Part shown: positions 33,490 to 42,453 of the stretch, in pieces
Layout: the number at the start of each line of letters is the position of its first letter
How positions within the stretch are numbered: the stretch's first letter is position 1
Source of the DNA: Bin87 sp965220505
GTDB taxonomy: Bacteria > Chloroflexota > Dehalococcoidia > Lucifugimonadales > UBA3495
Length of the DNA: 64,000 nt
Assembly (NCBI GenBank): GCA_965220505.1
Contig: CBDCQE010000002.1
Span: forward strand, 248,001 to 312,000
Direction of reading: 5' to 3'
Notes under the pieces: model-generated
The model's input: the letters and a program-made list of their open reading frames with translations, nothing else
What the model was told of the DNA's origin: nothing
Database searches by the model: none
Translations under genes and position numbers: made by a program

Positions 33490-34212
33490 TCAGACAGCCT
33501 GCCAACTCCCCGAGCTGACTGTCTCTTGAACGAAGTCAGCCAGTTTTGCGATCGCGTCTATATCATCGGCGACAACCTCGGCATATCGACTGCCGCCTTT
33601 CATCGCGCAATATTTGGCAGTTTGGTGAATATTTTCAGCGGCATATATCCATCCGCTGACTGCTCTCTCCCAGGATTCCTCTTTTTCCAGCAGTTGCATC
33701 ACCCGGCTGAATTGGCCTTCGTCGCGGTAATCGCAGCCGATGGCGTCGGCATAGGTTCTGGCAATCAGCAGAGCCGCTTCCCATCCCTTATCCGACGCCG
33801 GAATCAAATACCCGTTGCCCAAGCACTCCCAGGCGCGGCGCAACACGTCCTCCGCGCTCTGCGGCGGCTCGGCTATGTCCTTCACCAGTATCGCCAGCCG
33901 TTGCACGTCGTCCAGCCGCCGAGCGACGCCCTCGCTGTCCAGCCAGTCGTACCCGGCGTTGTCCGACAGGGCCATGGCGCTGACCACCCACTCGGCGGCG
34001 GCGGTATGCCCCCGATGGTCTTTAACCAGCAGTTGAGCGGCGTCCGTGAAGTTGAATTCGGCGCCCGGCCCGGCGTAGCTGGCCATGGCGATTTCCGCTG
34101 CCCGCCAGCCGGCGGCGGAAGCCGCCGCCAAGTCGCCTTGCGCCAGGAACTCGCGGCCCTGGCGCAGGAAATGGTCGCAGGTTTCGGCGGTTACGGACTG
34201 GGTTTGCGTCAC
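33490..34212 (-). CDS. Tandem HEPN/PaREP1-like protein
   Basis: The 240-residue protein has two similar helical halves: GDLAAASAAGWRAAEIAMA near the start and GYLIPASDKGWEAALLIARTYA in the second half. Each resembles the QASEKGWGAAAHA segment of the neighbour at 33111. So it looks like a two-repeat HEPN-type protein. The function is unknown. The pair is sandwiched between two acyl-CoA dehydrogenase genes and may be inserted there. Confidence 0.6.
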   Translation of the reverse strand: MTQTQSVTAETCDHFLRQGREFLAQGDLAAASAAGWRAAEIAMASYAGPGAEFNFTDAAQLLVKDHRGHTAAAEWVVSAMALSDNAGYDWLDSEGVARRLDDVQRLAILVKDIAEPPQSAEDVLRRAWECLGNGYLIPASDKGWEAALLIARTYADAIGCDYRDEGQFSRVMQLLEKEESWERAVSGWIYAAENIHQTAKYCAMKGGSRYAEVVADDIDAIAKLADFVQETVSSGSWQAV

Positions 34213-34233
34213 GGTGACGGCTCCGGCGACGGG

Positions 34234-35436
34234 TTAGACGCGCGGCATACCCAGGCCGCGGCGGGCCACCTGGTCGCGCATCACCTGGACGCTGCCGTGG
34301 TTGATGCCGCTCTGGAAGGCCCCCATGAGGTTGTGGGCGAATACCCCGCTCTCGATGGCGTCCTCCGACCCGTTCAGAAGCTGACCGTAGGGCCCAAGCA
34401 TCTGGGCGATGGTCTCGGTGGTGCGCACGCCGTGCTCGGGGGCGAAGACCTTCTCGGCGGAACCCTCGTAGGTGAAGTTGCCGTCAGATTCCACGATGGA
34501 CATGCTGCGCATGGTCATCAGGCGGCAGACCTGGCCCTCGATCCACATGTCGGCGAGGCGGTCGCGCATGGTGGGGTCCTCGCGCATGGCGTAGCCCTCG
34601 ATCTCGTTCTCCTTCACCCAGTTGACGATGTCCTCGTCGCGCTGGATGGAGATCAGGTAGCGGGACGCGCCCACGCGGTCCAGGTTGAGGCCCATGGCGC
34701 CGACGTACCAGCCCTGGTTCTCCTCGCCCAGCATGCAGGACGCGGGGACGCGGACGTTCTCGAAGAAGGTCTCGTTGGTGCGGTTGTCGCCGTAGGTGGT
34801 GCCCAGGGGAGCCGGCGGGTTGTTCTGGATGGTCCACAGCGGACGCACGGTAATGCCGGGCGTGTCCATGGGGATCAGGAAGATGCTGATGCCACGGTGA
34901 CGGGGAGCGTCGGGATCGGTGCGGGCCATCAGGTAGATGTGCGTGGCGTAGTGGGCGGCCGTGGTGTACATCTTCTGGCCGTTGATGACGTACTCGTCGC
35001 CGTCGCGGACGGCGCGGCACTGCAGGCCGGCCAGGTCGGCGCCGGCCTGGGGCTCGGTGAAGCCCAAGGCGAAGGAGATCTCGCCCCGGATGATGCCGGG
35101 CAGGAACTCCTGCTTCTGCTCCTCGGTGCCGGCGGCCAGGATGGCCGGCGCGCCGGAGCCGGCGCCGCCGACGGTGATACCGGCGCGGGCGAACTCCTCC
35201 TCCACGATGTACTGGTCGATGCGGCTGCCGGCCTGGCCACCGTATTCCTTGGGCCAGGAGATGCCGATCCAGCCCCGTTCGGCGATCTGCTTGTACATCT
35301 CGCGGGTCTTGGGCCCGCGGCGGCGGATGCCGGTGTCCTCAAGCTCGGCGACGATTTCGGGGGTTACGTTTTCCGCAATGAATTGCTGGACTTCGACGCG
35401 CAGGGCTTCCTGTTCGGGGGTGAATGCGAATTCCAT
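34234..35436 (-). CDS. Acyl-CoA dehydrogenase
   Basis: The 400-residue flavoenzyme has SFALGFTEPQAGADLAGLQ (FAD/substrate region), MYTTAAHYATHIYLMARTD, and the C-terminal RDQVARRGLGMPRV. MEFAFTPEQEALRVEVQQFI is the usual ACAD N-terminus and decides the start. It probably works with the ACAD at 31878 and passes electrons to ETF. The frame extends 16 residues further upstream without a ribosome site. Confidence 0.88.
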   Translation of the reverse strand: MEFAFTPEQEALRVEVQQFIAENVTPEIVAELEDTGIRRRGPKTREMYKQIAERGWIGISWPKEYGGQAGSRIDQYIVEEEFARAGITVGGAGSGAPAILAAGTEEQKQEFLPGIIRGEISFALGFTEPQAGADLAGLQCRAVRDGDEYVINGQKMYTTAAHYATHIYLMARTDPDAPRHRGISIFLIPMDTPGITVRPLWTIQNNPPAPLGTTYGDNRTNETFFENVRVPASCMLGEENQGWYVGAMGLNLDRVGASRYLISIQRDEDIVNWVKENEIEGYAMREDPTMRDRLADMWIEGQVCRLMTMRSMSIVESDGNFTYEGSAEKVFAPEHGVRTTETIAQMLGPYGQLLNGSEDAIESGVFAHNLMGAFQSGINHGSVQVMRDQVARRGLGMPRV

Positions 35437-35562
35437 AGCAACGCTGCCTCGTGAAAGAGTGTGCCGTTCGTTTACGCCGTGCAATTATAGCGGGTCGGGC
35501 GGTAGGTGTCATTCCGGGGATGGACGGGCACGGATGATAAAATCGCGGCACGGAGGCTTGCA

Positions 35563-36312
35563 ATGACTACCGCCAAACAGGGATTCAAGATGCTGCCCTA
35601 CCAACGGGGCGGCGAGATTGACTATGCCAGCCTGGAGTTCAACCCTGACCGGAGGGACGGGCCGCCCGACCATATGGACCAGATTGACGAGATCGACGAA
35701 ATAATGGGCCTCCTCCGCGCCCGCTTCTCTGACTTCGGGCAACGGCCTGACGTTTTTCTGAACCGTGAAACGTTCATCTGCTATGACCGGAGCAACCTCA
35801 ACGTGCGGGTTTCGCCGGACATCTACCTGGCTTTCGGGGTTGACGCCCGGGCGATTACGCCGCGACGACTGTACCTGCCCTGGGAAGTAGGGAAACCCCC
35901 GGATTTCGCGCTGGAAGTGGCGTCGGGAAGCACGGGAAGGGAAGACGTCAACCGCAAACCCGGCATCTACGCCGCTATCGGCGTGCCGGAATACTGGCGG
36001 TTCGACCCGTCCGGAGGCGAATATCACGACGCGCCGCTGAGCGGGGGCCTGCTGGTTGACGGCGCGTACCGTCCCGTTGAGCTGACTACCGAACCCGACG
36101 GCATTTTGAAAGGGTACAGCCCCCTGCTGGAACTCAGCCTGGCCTGGGATGAGGGCTGGCCGCGACTGTATGACCCGGCCACCGGAACCTACCTGGAGGG
36201 TTGGAGGGAAGTGTGGCACGCCCGGCTGGCCGCCGAAACTCGCGCCCTCGCCGCCGAGGCTGAAGCGCAGCTGCTCCGGGAGCAGTTGCGACGGCTGCAA
36301 TCCGGGAAATAA
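35563..36312 (+). CDS. Uma2-family endonuclease (DUF820)
   Basis: The 249-residue protein has NVRVSPDIYLAFGV, then GKPPDFALEVASGSTGREDV, VPEYWRFDPSGGEYHD and GAYRPVELTTEPDGILKGY, the PD-(D/E)XK core and trailing strands of Uma2. A leucine/glutamate coiled coil ends it. It closely resembles the Uma2 at 60406 in motif order and in the PDGILKGYS tail. ATG at 35563 has CGGAGG upstream. Confidence 0.87.
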   Translation: MTTAKQGFKMLPYQRGGEIDYASLEFNPDRRDGPPDHMDQIDEIDEIMGLLRARFSDFGQRPDVFLNRETFICYDRSNLNVRVSPDIYLAFGVDARAITPRRLYLPWEVGKPPDFALEVASGSTGREDVNRKPGIYAAIGVPEYWRFDPSGGEYHDAPLSGGLLVDGAYRPVELTTEPDGILKGYSPLLELSLAWDEGWPRLYDPATGTYLEGWREVWHARLAAETRALAAEAEAQLLREQLRRLQSGK

Positions 36313-36556
36313 CTATTCCCCAGTTGCCTCACACCGGAACCATGCGCCCGTTGCGGAATTTCGTGTCCGGGCCCGTTTTCACCGCTCCGGGGCGACGGCG
36401 GCGATCATGCCGCGGCAAGATTTGGTGACGTGAGCCGCCCTCGTTTACATGGTGTAACATGGCGAACCACGACCTTACATCGTACGCAATGGAATGACAT
36501 CACCACCGCCAGCCATGTCTAGCGACACGTCGCCGATAGGGCCACGAGGCTCGTGG

Positions 36557-37300
36557 ATGACCAAGAACACGCTCACATTTGAACTCGGCGGCCGCGTCGA
36601 AATAACCGAGTTCGCTGATGGCATCGCCGCGTTCCGCCGTTTGGTCGTCGCGCTGACACCGCGTAACGCCGGCGTGGCCTGGGTTGTCGAGGATTTGCAG
36701 CTTGGGAGCGCCTTGGTGACTTTGCGCGGCGAATCTGACGACCCGGTCGTGGTGGAGCGGATAGTCGATGATTATGAGAGAATCGGCGCTGCCCTCTCCT
36801 GGCACGAGGACCCGCCCCAACTCAGTCGAAGAGCGCTCAATGCCTCTCATGCCGTCAGAGACCTGGCCGGAGATGCTGACTATGTGAGGTTTGAAACGCC
36901 GGACATCGAGTACACGATATACCGCAACGGTCACACTCCAAACCGGCCCGCCGCAAGAGTATCCATCGGCGCTATTACCGGAACGATACAAACTTTGAGC
37001 AACCGGGGCGGCCTGCGGTTCAACCTTTACGACACCCTTCATGATAAAGCGGTGGCCTGTTACCTGGCGCCCGGTCAAGAAGAGATGATGCGGGAAGCCT
37101 GGGGACGACGCGCACGTGTCAGCGGCAAGATTTCACGGGAGGCTTCCACCGGTCGTCCAACTGCCATCCGCAACATAATGTCAGTGACAATGCTTCAAGA
37201 CGTCGAGCCTGGATCCTACCGACGGGCCAGGGGCGCCGTTTACCGTCCATCTGGGGCCATGTTGGCTGAAGAGGCCGTTCGCAGGTTGCGAGATGCCTGA
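36557..37300 (+). CDS. PIN-associated protein with OB-like C-terminal domain (putative antitoxin)
   Basis: The product (247 residues from ATG 36557, which has ACGAGG upstream; ATG at 36494 would add 21) is not a family I can name. The N-terminal half (FELGGRVEITEFADGIAAFR) and a middle helix are unfamiliar. The C-terminal half (ARVSIGAITGTIQTL, then RRARVSGKISREASTG and IRNIMSV) has the same pattern as the small proteins at 41712 and 42450. It overlaps a PIN toxin gene by eight bases, so an antitoxin or regulator role is inferred. Confidence 0.6.
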   Translation: MTKNTLTFELGGRVEITEFADGIAAFRRLVVALTPRNAGVAWVVEDLQLGSALVTLRGESDDPVVVERIVDDYERIGAALSWHEDPPQLSRRALNASHAVRDLAGDADYVRFETPDIEYTIYRNGHTPNRPAARVSIGAITGTIQTLSNRGGLRFNLYDTLHDKAVACYLAPGQEEMMREAWGRRARVSGKISREASTGRPTAIRNIMSVTMLQDVEPGSYRRARGAVYRPSGAMLAEEAVRRLRDA

Positions 37301-37784
37301 CATACCCCAAATCATCTACTGGGACGCCAACGCTTTTCTTGCGTATGTGAACGAAGAAACCGAACGTATGCCTACTTTGGACGCTATCCTGGATAGCGCG
37401 GCAAAGGGCGAAATCCAATTGCATACCTCAGACATTTCCCGTGTTGAAGTTGCCTTTGGCGCCAGTGAGCAAACACAGCGGGCCCTTGACACTGCAACCG
37501 AACAACTCATCAACAGCCTTTGGAACGATACGTCAGCCGTGGTTATGGTCGAATACCATGCCGACATAGGCGACATTGCGCGTACTCTGATGCGCGACGC
37601 CATGACCCGCGGTTGGAGACTCACGCCTCTGGACGCCATCCACCTTGCCACTGCGCAATGGCTATCAGACAACGGAGTCCAAGTCGAGGAGTTTCATACT
37701 TATGATCGTGGGCTTGATAAATACGGCCCGATAGTCAGCTTCAGAATTTGCGAACCCTATACCGTAGAGCCAAGAATGCTTTAG
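37293..37784 (+). CDS. PIN-domain toxin
   Basis: The 163-residue protein begins with IIYWDANAFLAYVNEE (first acidic residue), then SRVEVAFG, LTPLDAIHLATAQWL and FHTYDRGLDKY. These supply the four acidic residues of the PIN RNase site. It overlaps the upstream gene by eight bases, typical of toxin-antitoxin pairs. The partner is not one of the usual Phd, RHH or AbrB antitoxins. Confidence 0.85.
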   Translation: MPDIPQIIYWDANAFLAYVNEETERMPTLDAILDSAAKGEIQLHTSDISRVEVAFGASEQTQRALDTATEQLINSLWNDTSAVVMVEYHADIGDIARTLMRDAMTRGWRLTPLDAIHLATAQWLSDNGVQVEEFHTYDRGLDKYGPIVSFRICEPYTVEPRML

Positions 37785-37867
37785 CCCCGCCGCCCCATCG
37801 CCTAGCCTCTACGTTCCTCACCACCAGCCCCGGTCCGAAAGTGGGCTTCGCTGGCGGAGTTACCGGG

Positions 37868-40800
37868 TCAGCCCAGCAGGTCCCTGACCGCTTCCTCCAC
37901 CGCCGCGCCCTCGGGAGAGTTGCGGAGCCACTGGCGCAGTTCGCGGCGGGCGATGGTCACGGTCAGCTTGTCGCCCCGTTCGACGCGCAACTCCTCCAGC
38001 CGCTCTGCTGCGCCGGCCGCAGCCTGCGCTCCGGCATCGGACACGCGGGCGTGGAGAATGTTGTCTCCATCGAACTCGGGTATGGGCAACTTCCAGAGGT
38101 GCTTGTGCAGGTGGCGCGCTCCGAACTGCCCTTTCGCCATCAAAGGTTGCACGGCTTCGTACAGAGTGTCACTGTTGATAATGGCAAGCAAGTAGTTAGC
38201 TTCGTGTATATCTTTGCAAGTGATCCAATACACCGTTTCGTCAACCAGCGCGTCGTCGTTTGCCAAGATCGCTGCGGTTGGCTCACCAGCCTCGCTTTGC
38301 AAAATCCGTATCGGCCTATGATCAGGGCTATGCTGCCAGTCCAATTGACTGGACAAGACATTATGATAGTCAATGCGTTCCAACAGGCTCAGTTTGTTAG
38401 CCGCCGCTTTGTGGTTTTCCCACATCCGGTTGATAGTCTGCCATCGTCCGCGCATTCGGCGTTCCAATCCACTCAACCGGATACCGCCCGGCCCGCTGTC
38501 TTGGAGAGGTATTCGGTGTTCACCTCGTTTCACGGGCAAGACTGCCTTAAGCGGTTTCAGTGTGGCATACGGAACTAGCGATTCGTTCAGGTACACATCG
38601 TAGACGTGCTGACTGTCGACGGCTTGTTCGGTGAGCGCTGTCAAATCCAAATCGCGCCAGGGTGCCTTGTCTTGGGAACCCTGGCGCGGTTTGACGGTGA
38701 TCGTCTGCCCCGCCTGCACGACGGCGGTATTCTCCGCTTCCTCCACAAAGAACAATCGCCTTGGGCGAATCGACGCGCCTTGTCGAGCATGGCCGGCGTA
38801 AGGTGAATCTCCGCTCCCAGAAGTATCGGTGATGGCGCTGGACACCCGGCGCACGTTGGCGGCGCCCGCGGCACCCTCCCAGCGTTCCACCGAGCCGGCC
38901 ATTTGCGTTCCGTTGGCGTTCTCTCCCACGCGTTTCGCGAACACCACACAGGAGGCGATGGGAAAGAAGGAGTTAGGCTCCAATCGTTCCAAGTCCCACG
39001 AGGTCTTGTGTCCGAAATCAACCGCCAAGGTGCGCACGACCGTCCTGCTCAGGTTGCCTTTCGGCGTCAGACTCCGCTGCTCCCATGTACCTGTCCGCCA
39101 CTTAGCGTACTGCCCCGCCTGCAATGCACTGTGCGGCAGTACCATGCCGATCCTGCCTCCGTCCGTGAGGTACAGGTCAACACTGCGAGCGAAGAACAGG
39201 CCGGCCACGTCCTGGTTGCTGGCGTAGCGTCCACCCTGCCAGATGCCGTACAGGCTCTTGCTCTGCCTTTCCAGCTCATCGCGCAGGATGTCGGCGGTCT
39301 GGTTGTAGTTGAGCCACGGCGGGTTGCCGATGATCACGTCGACCTTGGTGCGTCCCAGGGCGACGGGGCGGACCAGGTTGCGGGTGTAGTATGCCCAGAT
39401 GTGGTTGCGGCCCTCGTCGTGGAGGCGTTGCAGGGTGGCGATGGTGGCGGCCAGGGTCCGGCGCTCGTTGGGATCATCGACGGCGTGGTCGTCCAGGGCG
39501 ATCAGGGGATCGTCGCCGGCCTCGATGTCGGCAGCGACCTGGCTCATCAGGGAGTCGAAGGTATCGGCGCGGTCCACCAGGGAGATGGGGAAGGTCAGCT
39601 CCGAGTTGGCGTCGTCATCCACCTGGATGGTGACCTGCTGGCCGGCGAAGAGGTCGCCGGCATTGAACCGGAGTTGGAGCGCGTCGCCCAGGTAGACGGG
39701 CACGGATCCGGAGGCGTCGTAGCCGGCGTTGACCACGGCCTCGATGGCGGGCCGAGCGGCCAGGGCCCAGGCGGCGCGGGCCAGGTGGACGGCCACCGGA
39801 TGGACGTCGATGCCGGTGACGGCGACGCGCAGGCGGTCGAGCAGTTCCCTGGGTTCAAGCCACCCACCCGCCGGCCCGTTCAGCTCATCGTCCCGGCTAC
39901 CGTCATTCCCGCGAACGCGGGAATCCAGACCGTCGTTTGTGCGTGGGACTATGGATTCCTGCTTTCGCAGGAATGACGGTAGTGAAGATGGGAATGACGG
40001 GTTGGCTTCATTATCTCGTTCATCCGGTGCATCCATGCGAAAAACACCCGCCGCCGCCAGGAAATGCCGCACTGCCTCGGCGATGAAGGTTCCGGAGCCG
40101 CAAGCGGGGTCCAGGACGCGCTGTTGCAACGGGTCGTCCACCAACTCCGTGACCATGGCCCGGGCCAGCCAGGCGGGGGTGTAGTACTCGCCCAGGGTGC
40201 GGCGTTCGTCGGGCGGGATGACGGCCTCGTAGAGGATGGCGGCGATGTCGGGCGGCGCGTTCTGCCAGTCGAACCGGGCCACGCGGCGGGCCAGGGCCCT
40301 CAATAGATCATGGCCGCCTACCTCGTCGGGCCAGGCGAAGAAGTCCGACTCGATGATGCCGCTGAGCCCGGTGGCGTCGCGGAAGCGCCGGCCCTGGAGC
40401 AGGTCGGACGGTTCGATTTCGGCCAACTGGCGCAGGTCGATGCCGAAGGAAGCCTGGACGGCCATGCCGATGACCAGGCTGAGGTAGGTGTGCCGGATGA
40501 ACAGGTGGTCCAGCTCGGCGGGGTCGCGGGCAATTTCGCCCAGAGCGGCGCGCAGCAGGTTCTCCCACAGCCGGCGCTTGACCTTGACGGTCTCGTACTG
40601 GGCGGCCTGATCGTACAGGCGGGCGAGGACGTCGATGTCGCGCTGGTAGGTCGGGCTGCCCGGCCCCAGGTACTGCTCCACGCTGGAACGGTCGGCCGGG
40701 ATGCTTTCCAAAGATATGAGGGCGCTGTCCCTCAGCCACTCGTAGAGCAGCAGCCACTTCTCCGCCGCATCCAGGACGAAACCGTAGGGCGGCGAAGTAC

Positions 40801-41194
40801 GCACTTCCCTGGCCTCGGGCCAGCGCAGCAGCCAGTACCTGCCGTCGGTGAGGATGCCGGTGCGGACGCCGTGACCCTCGGACTTTGACTCGTTCAGGTA
40901 GTCGTCCAACTGCTGGACGTTGGCCGGGTCGGGGTCGAAGCCCTCGTTGGTGCCGATGCGGCGCTTGACCTCGATGAAAGTGTCCAGGGCGGTCAGGTCG
41001 ACGGCGCGCCGGCTGTGATCGCTGGGCGGGTTCTCCTCAACGATCTCTTCGGCCCGGGCCAGCCCGGTCTCACGGAGGAAATCGCGGACGGCGGTGGTGA
41101 TGTTGGCCTCGGGTTCATTATGCTCGTGCCGGTGCAGGATGGAGGCCGCCGCTTCGCGATACTTCGGGTCGCTAATGTCGAGATGGGTGGTCAT
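37868..41194 (-). CDS. Type IIG-like restriction endonuclease-methyltransferase
   Basis: The 1108-residue protein has an N-terminal nuclease-like site (D66 or D71, then E75-V-K77 in DTFIEVKRR). A helical linker follows, then an N6-adenine methyltransferase domain: motif I LDPACGSGTF (361-370) and motif IV GNPPWLNY (623-630). The C-terminal 400 residues should form the target-recognition and helical region (for example NEYLL-like DIHEANYLLAI). This is the architecture of single-chain Eco57I-type enzymes. Residues about 405-432 (FLRKQESIVPRTNDG... region) derive from a palindromic repeat inserted in frame between motifs I and IV, possibly disturbing the fold. Function in phage restriction is inferred. 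Confidence 0.85.
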   Translation of the reverse strand: MTTHLDISDPKYREAAASILHRHEHNEPEANITTAVRDFLRETGLARAEEIVEENPPSDHSRRAVDLTALDTFIEVKRRIGTNEGFDPDPANVQQLDDYLNESKSEGHGVRTGILTDGRYWLLRWPEAREVRTSPPYGFVLDAAEKWLLLYEWLRDSALISLESIPADRSSVEQYLGPGSPTYQRDIDVLARLYDQAAQYETVKVKRRLWENLLRAALGEIARDPAELDHLFIRHTYLSLVIGMAVQASFGIDLRQLAEIEPSDLLQGRRFRDATGLSGIIESDFFAWPDEVGGHDLLRALARRVARFDWQNAPPDIAAILYEAVIPPDERRTLGEYYTPAWLARAMVTELVDDPLQQRVLDPACGSGTFIAEAVRHFLAAAGVFRMDAPDERDNEANPSFPSSLPSFLRKQESIVPRTNDGLDSRVRGNDGSRDDELNGPAGGWLEPRELLDRLRVAVTGIDVHPVAVHLARAAWALAARPAIEAVVNAGYDASGSVPVYLGDALQLRFNAGDLFAGQQVTIQVDDDANSELTFPISLVDRADTFDSLMSQVAADIEAGDDPLIALDDHAVDDPNERRTLAATIATLQRLHDEGRNHIWAYYTRNLVRPVALGRTKVDVIIGNPPWLNYNQTADILRDELERQSKSLYGIWQGGRYASNQDVAGLFFARSVDLYLTDGGRIGMVLPHSALQAGQYAKWRTGTWEQRSLTPKGNLSRTVVRTLAVDFGHKTSWDLERLEPNSFFPIASCVVFAKRVGENANGTQMAGSVERWEGAAGAANVRRVSSAITDTSGSGDSPYAGHARQGASIRPRRLFFVEEAENTAVVQAGQTITVKPRQGSQDKAPWRDLDLTALTEQAVDSQHVYDVYLNESLVPYATLKPLKAVLPVKRGEHRIPLQDSGPGGIRLSGLERRMRGRWQTINRMWENHKAAANKLSLLERIDYHNVLSSQLDWQHSPDHRPIRILQSEAGEPTAAILANDDALVDETVYWITCKDIHEANYLLAIINSDTLYEAVQPLMAKGQFGARHLHKHLWKLPIPEFDGDNILHARVSDAGAQAAAGAAERLEELRVERGDKLTVTIARRELRQWLRNSPEGAAVEEAVRDLLG
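39897..39982. repeat. REP-type palindromic element inside the restriction gene
   Basis: The 13-bp ends CTACCGTCATTCC (39897-39909) and GGAATGACGGTAG (39970-39982) are perfect inverted repeats. Internal hairpins are CCCGCGAACGCGGG and the TCCTG...CAGGA block. It sits wholly inside coding sequence without a stop codon and is followed by a partial copy (GGAATGACGG). Confidence 0.85.
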
Positions 41195-41201
41195 GGGCCG
41201 A

Positions 41202-41392
41202 TTGTAGCATCGGGGCCGGGATTGCCACGCTGCGCTGGCAATGACACAGCAAGGATAGAGTCTGGGCCGCCCGTGCTAAACTGGCCCATACTCAGCCAAA
41301 CTGGCCAGGACATTACCTCCAAGCAAAACACAGCAGTCTCCCCGGGGCCGGGGTCGCGCCGGCCATCCCGGACGCCGCCACCCAGCGCGAGC
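41202..41392 (+). repeat. Diverged duplicate of the moxR upstream and 5' region
   Basis: These bases share long matching blocks with 42825-43140: ATTGTAGCATCGGGG, GGATTGCCACGCTGCGCT, then AACTGGCCAGGACAT and GGCCATCC.GGACGCCGCC. The duplicate ends before the moxR ATPase core. It lacks the MITE found in the other copy. The duplicated segment brackets a toxin-antitoxin cluster. Confidence 0.75.
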
Positions 41393-41408
41393 ATGAGGGG
41401 CAAAAGTT

Positions 41409-41687
41409 ATGACGATTTCCAAGTCCAACCGGGTGTGGACGGTTGCTGATGCCCAGGCCAACTTGCCCGAGGTGCTGCGGCTGGCCGAGACGGAGGGGCC
41501 GCAGTACATCGGCGCGGGCAAGACTTTCGTCGTGGCGCCGGCAGAGCCTGAGCAAGACCGGGAGGAGCCGGAGTTAACGCTGGGCCAATGGCTGGTCGAA
41601 AATATGCCCCGAGGCACGAACTTGGAGATCCCGGACGACGAGTACTCTTTCGACGAAGTCCCATGGACTGAGGAAACCGACGAGTGA
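41409..41687 (+). CDS. Phd/YefM-family antitoxin
   Basis: The 92-residue protein has WTVADAQANLPEVLRLAETE and GPQYIGAGKTFVVAP, the Phd/YefM DNA-binding fold. The C-terminal acidic tail (IPDDEYSFDEVPWTEE) is the toxin-binding part. Its stop overlaps the GTG of a PIN toxin (GTGA), but that toxin is truncated after a few residues. So it is an orphan antitoxin now. Confidence 0.82.
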   Translation: MTISKSNRVWTVADAQANLPEVLRLAETEGPQYIGAGKTFVVAPAEPEQDREEPELTLGQWLVENMPRGTNLEIPDDEYSFDEVPWTEETDE

Positions 41688-41711
41688 CAGAGTACGCGCT
41701 GGATACTAACG
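41684..41711 (+). pseudogene. Truncated PIN toxin start
   Basis: GTG begins VTEYALDTNV, the first strand and acidic residue of a PIN toxin, then the sequence becomes the tail of a gene on the other strand. The remaining toxin is missing. The GTGA overlap with the antitoxin shows the pair was once coupled. Confidence 0.7.
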
Positions 41712-42017
41712 TTACTCGTGCGCCCAGACCATGGCGAAGGATTCGATTTCACGGATGCGTTGCAGCCGGCCGTCGGCAGAGTATTCGCCGATGCCGGAAA
41801 CTATGGCGCGGCGGACGTCGTTGGCCTGGAAAGCTCCGGCTACCTCAATGTGCCACTTCGCCGGATACGGGCTGACGATAATATCCCCGTTTTCCAGAAG
41901 CAGATCAAAAACGCCGCCAACCTCGTCGTCTCCGTCGCCCGGCGGGTCCATCTGGACCCCGCGCACCTGGCCCCGGACTTTCACTCGCCGGTAATTTTCA
42001 TTCTTCCGCTCCGTCAT
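41712..42017 (-). CDS. OB-like small protein, paralogue of the PIN-linked antitoxin
   Basis: The 101-residue protein shares most of its motifs with the neighbour at 42450: GQVRGVQMDPPGDG, LLLENGDIIVSPYP, DVRRAIVSGIGEYS and LQRIREI. The strand-rich, charged layout suggests an OB-fold-like domain. It lies four bases after a PIN toxin gene on the same strand. Whether it is a second antitoxin or a duplicate left from rearrangement is not clear. Confidence 0.6.
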   Translation of the reverse strand: MTERKNENYRRVKVRGQVRGVQMDPPGDGDDEVGGVFDLLLENGDIIVSPYPAKWHIEVAGAFQANDVRRAIVSGIGEYSADGRLQRIREIESFAMVWAHE

Positions 42018-42021
42018 GGTG

Positions 42022-42453
42022 TCACGTCCTAGCCCGGTTCAGTATGACGGTGAAACCGGCCTGCGTAAAATGCCGGTCGCTGGTCAGCGCGTCTGATATA
42101 TTAGACTGGCGCATTGCCACGAAACTTGCGCAGTCGGTGATGCTCCATTCTTTATCGTTGACCACGGTTCTGAGCAAGGCCAGGGCTTCTTCAAACTGCT
42201 CCGCAGACTGCGGGATAATGTCAACTTGCGGACTCTGCCTGATGCGGTCAATCAAGGCAATTATAGCCTGACGCTGTTGCGCAGTGCTGCCGCCACGAGG
42301 GTTCAGCACTTCGTTGAGCACTAACTGCGTGGTGACGACCCGGTCATTACGCAGTTCCAATAGCGTAGCGTATTCCGTGGCTGCCGTGTGAAACTCGTCG
42401 TCATCATCTATTAGCGCAAACCAGTAACTGGCGTCCGCAAAGTAATCACTCAT
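42022..42453 (-). CDS. PIN-domain toxin
   Basis: The 143-residue protein has FADASYWFALIDDDD (first Asp), QLVLNEVLNP (Glu), WSITDCASFVAM (Asp) and ALTSDRHFTQAG (Asp), the complete PIN set. It overlaps the upstream gene by four bases (ATGA). The partner is the 111-residue OB-like protein rather than a known antitoxin type. Confidence 0.88.
   Translation of the reverse strand: MSDYFADASYWFALIDDDDEFHTAATEYATLLELRNDRVVTTQLVLNEVLNPRGGSTAQQRQAIIALIDRIRQSPQVDIIPQSAEQFEEALALLRTVVNDKEWSITDCASFVAMRQSNISDALTSDRHFTQAGFTVILNRART

Noticed and set aside
33415..35454. 679-codon + strand frame opposite the HEPN-like and acyl-CoA dehydrogenase genes
   Set aside because: It is antisense to an obvious ACAD gene and carries no motif; the reverse strand explains it.
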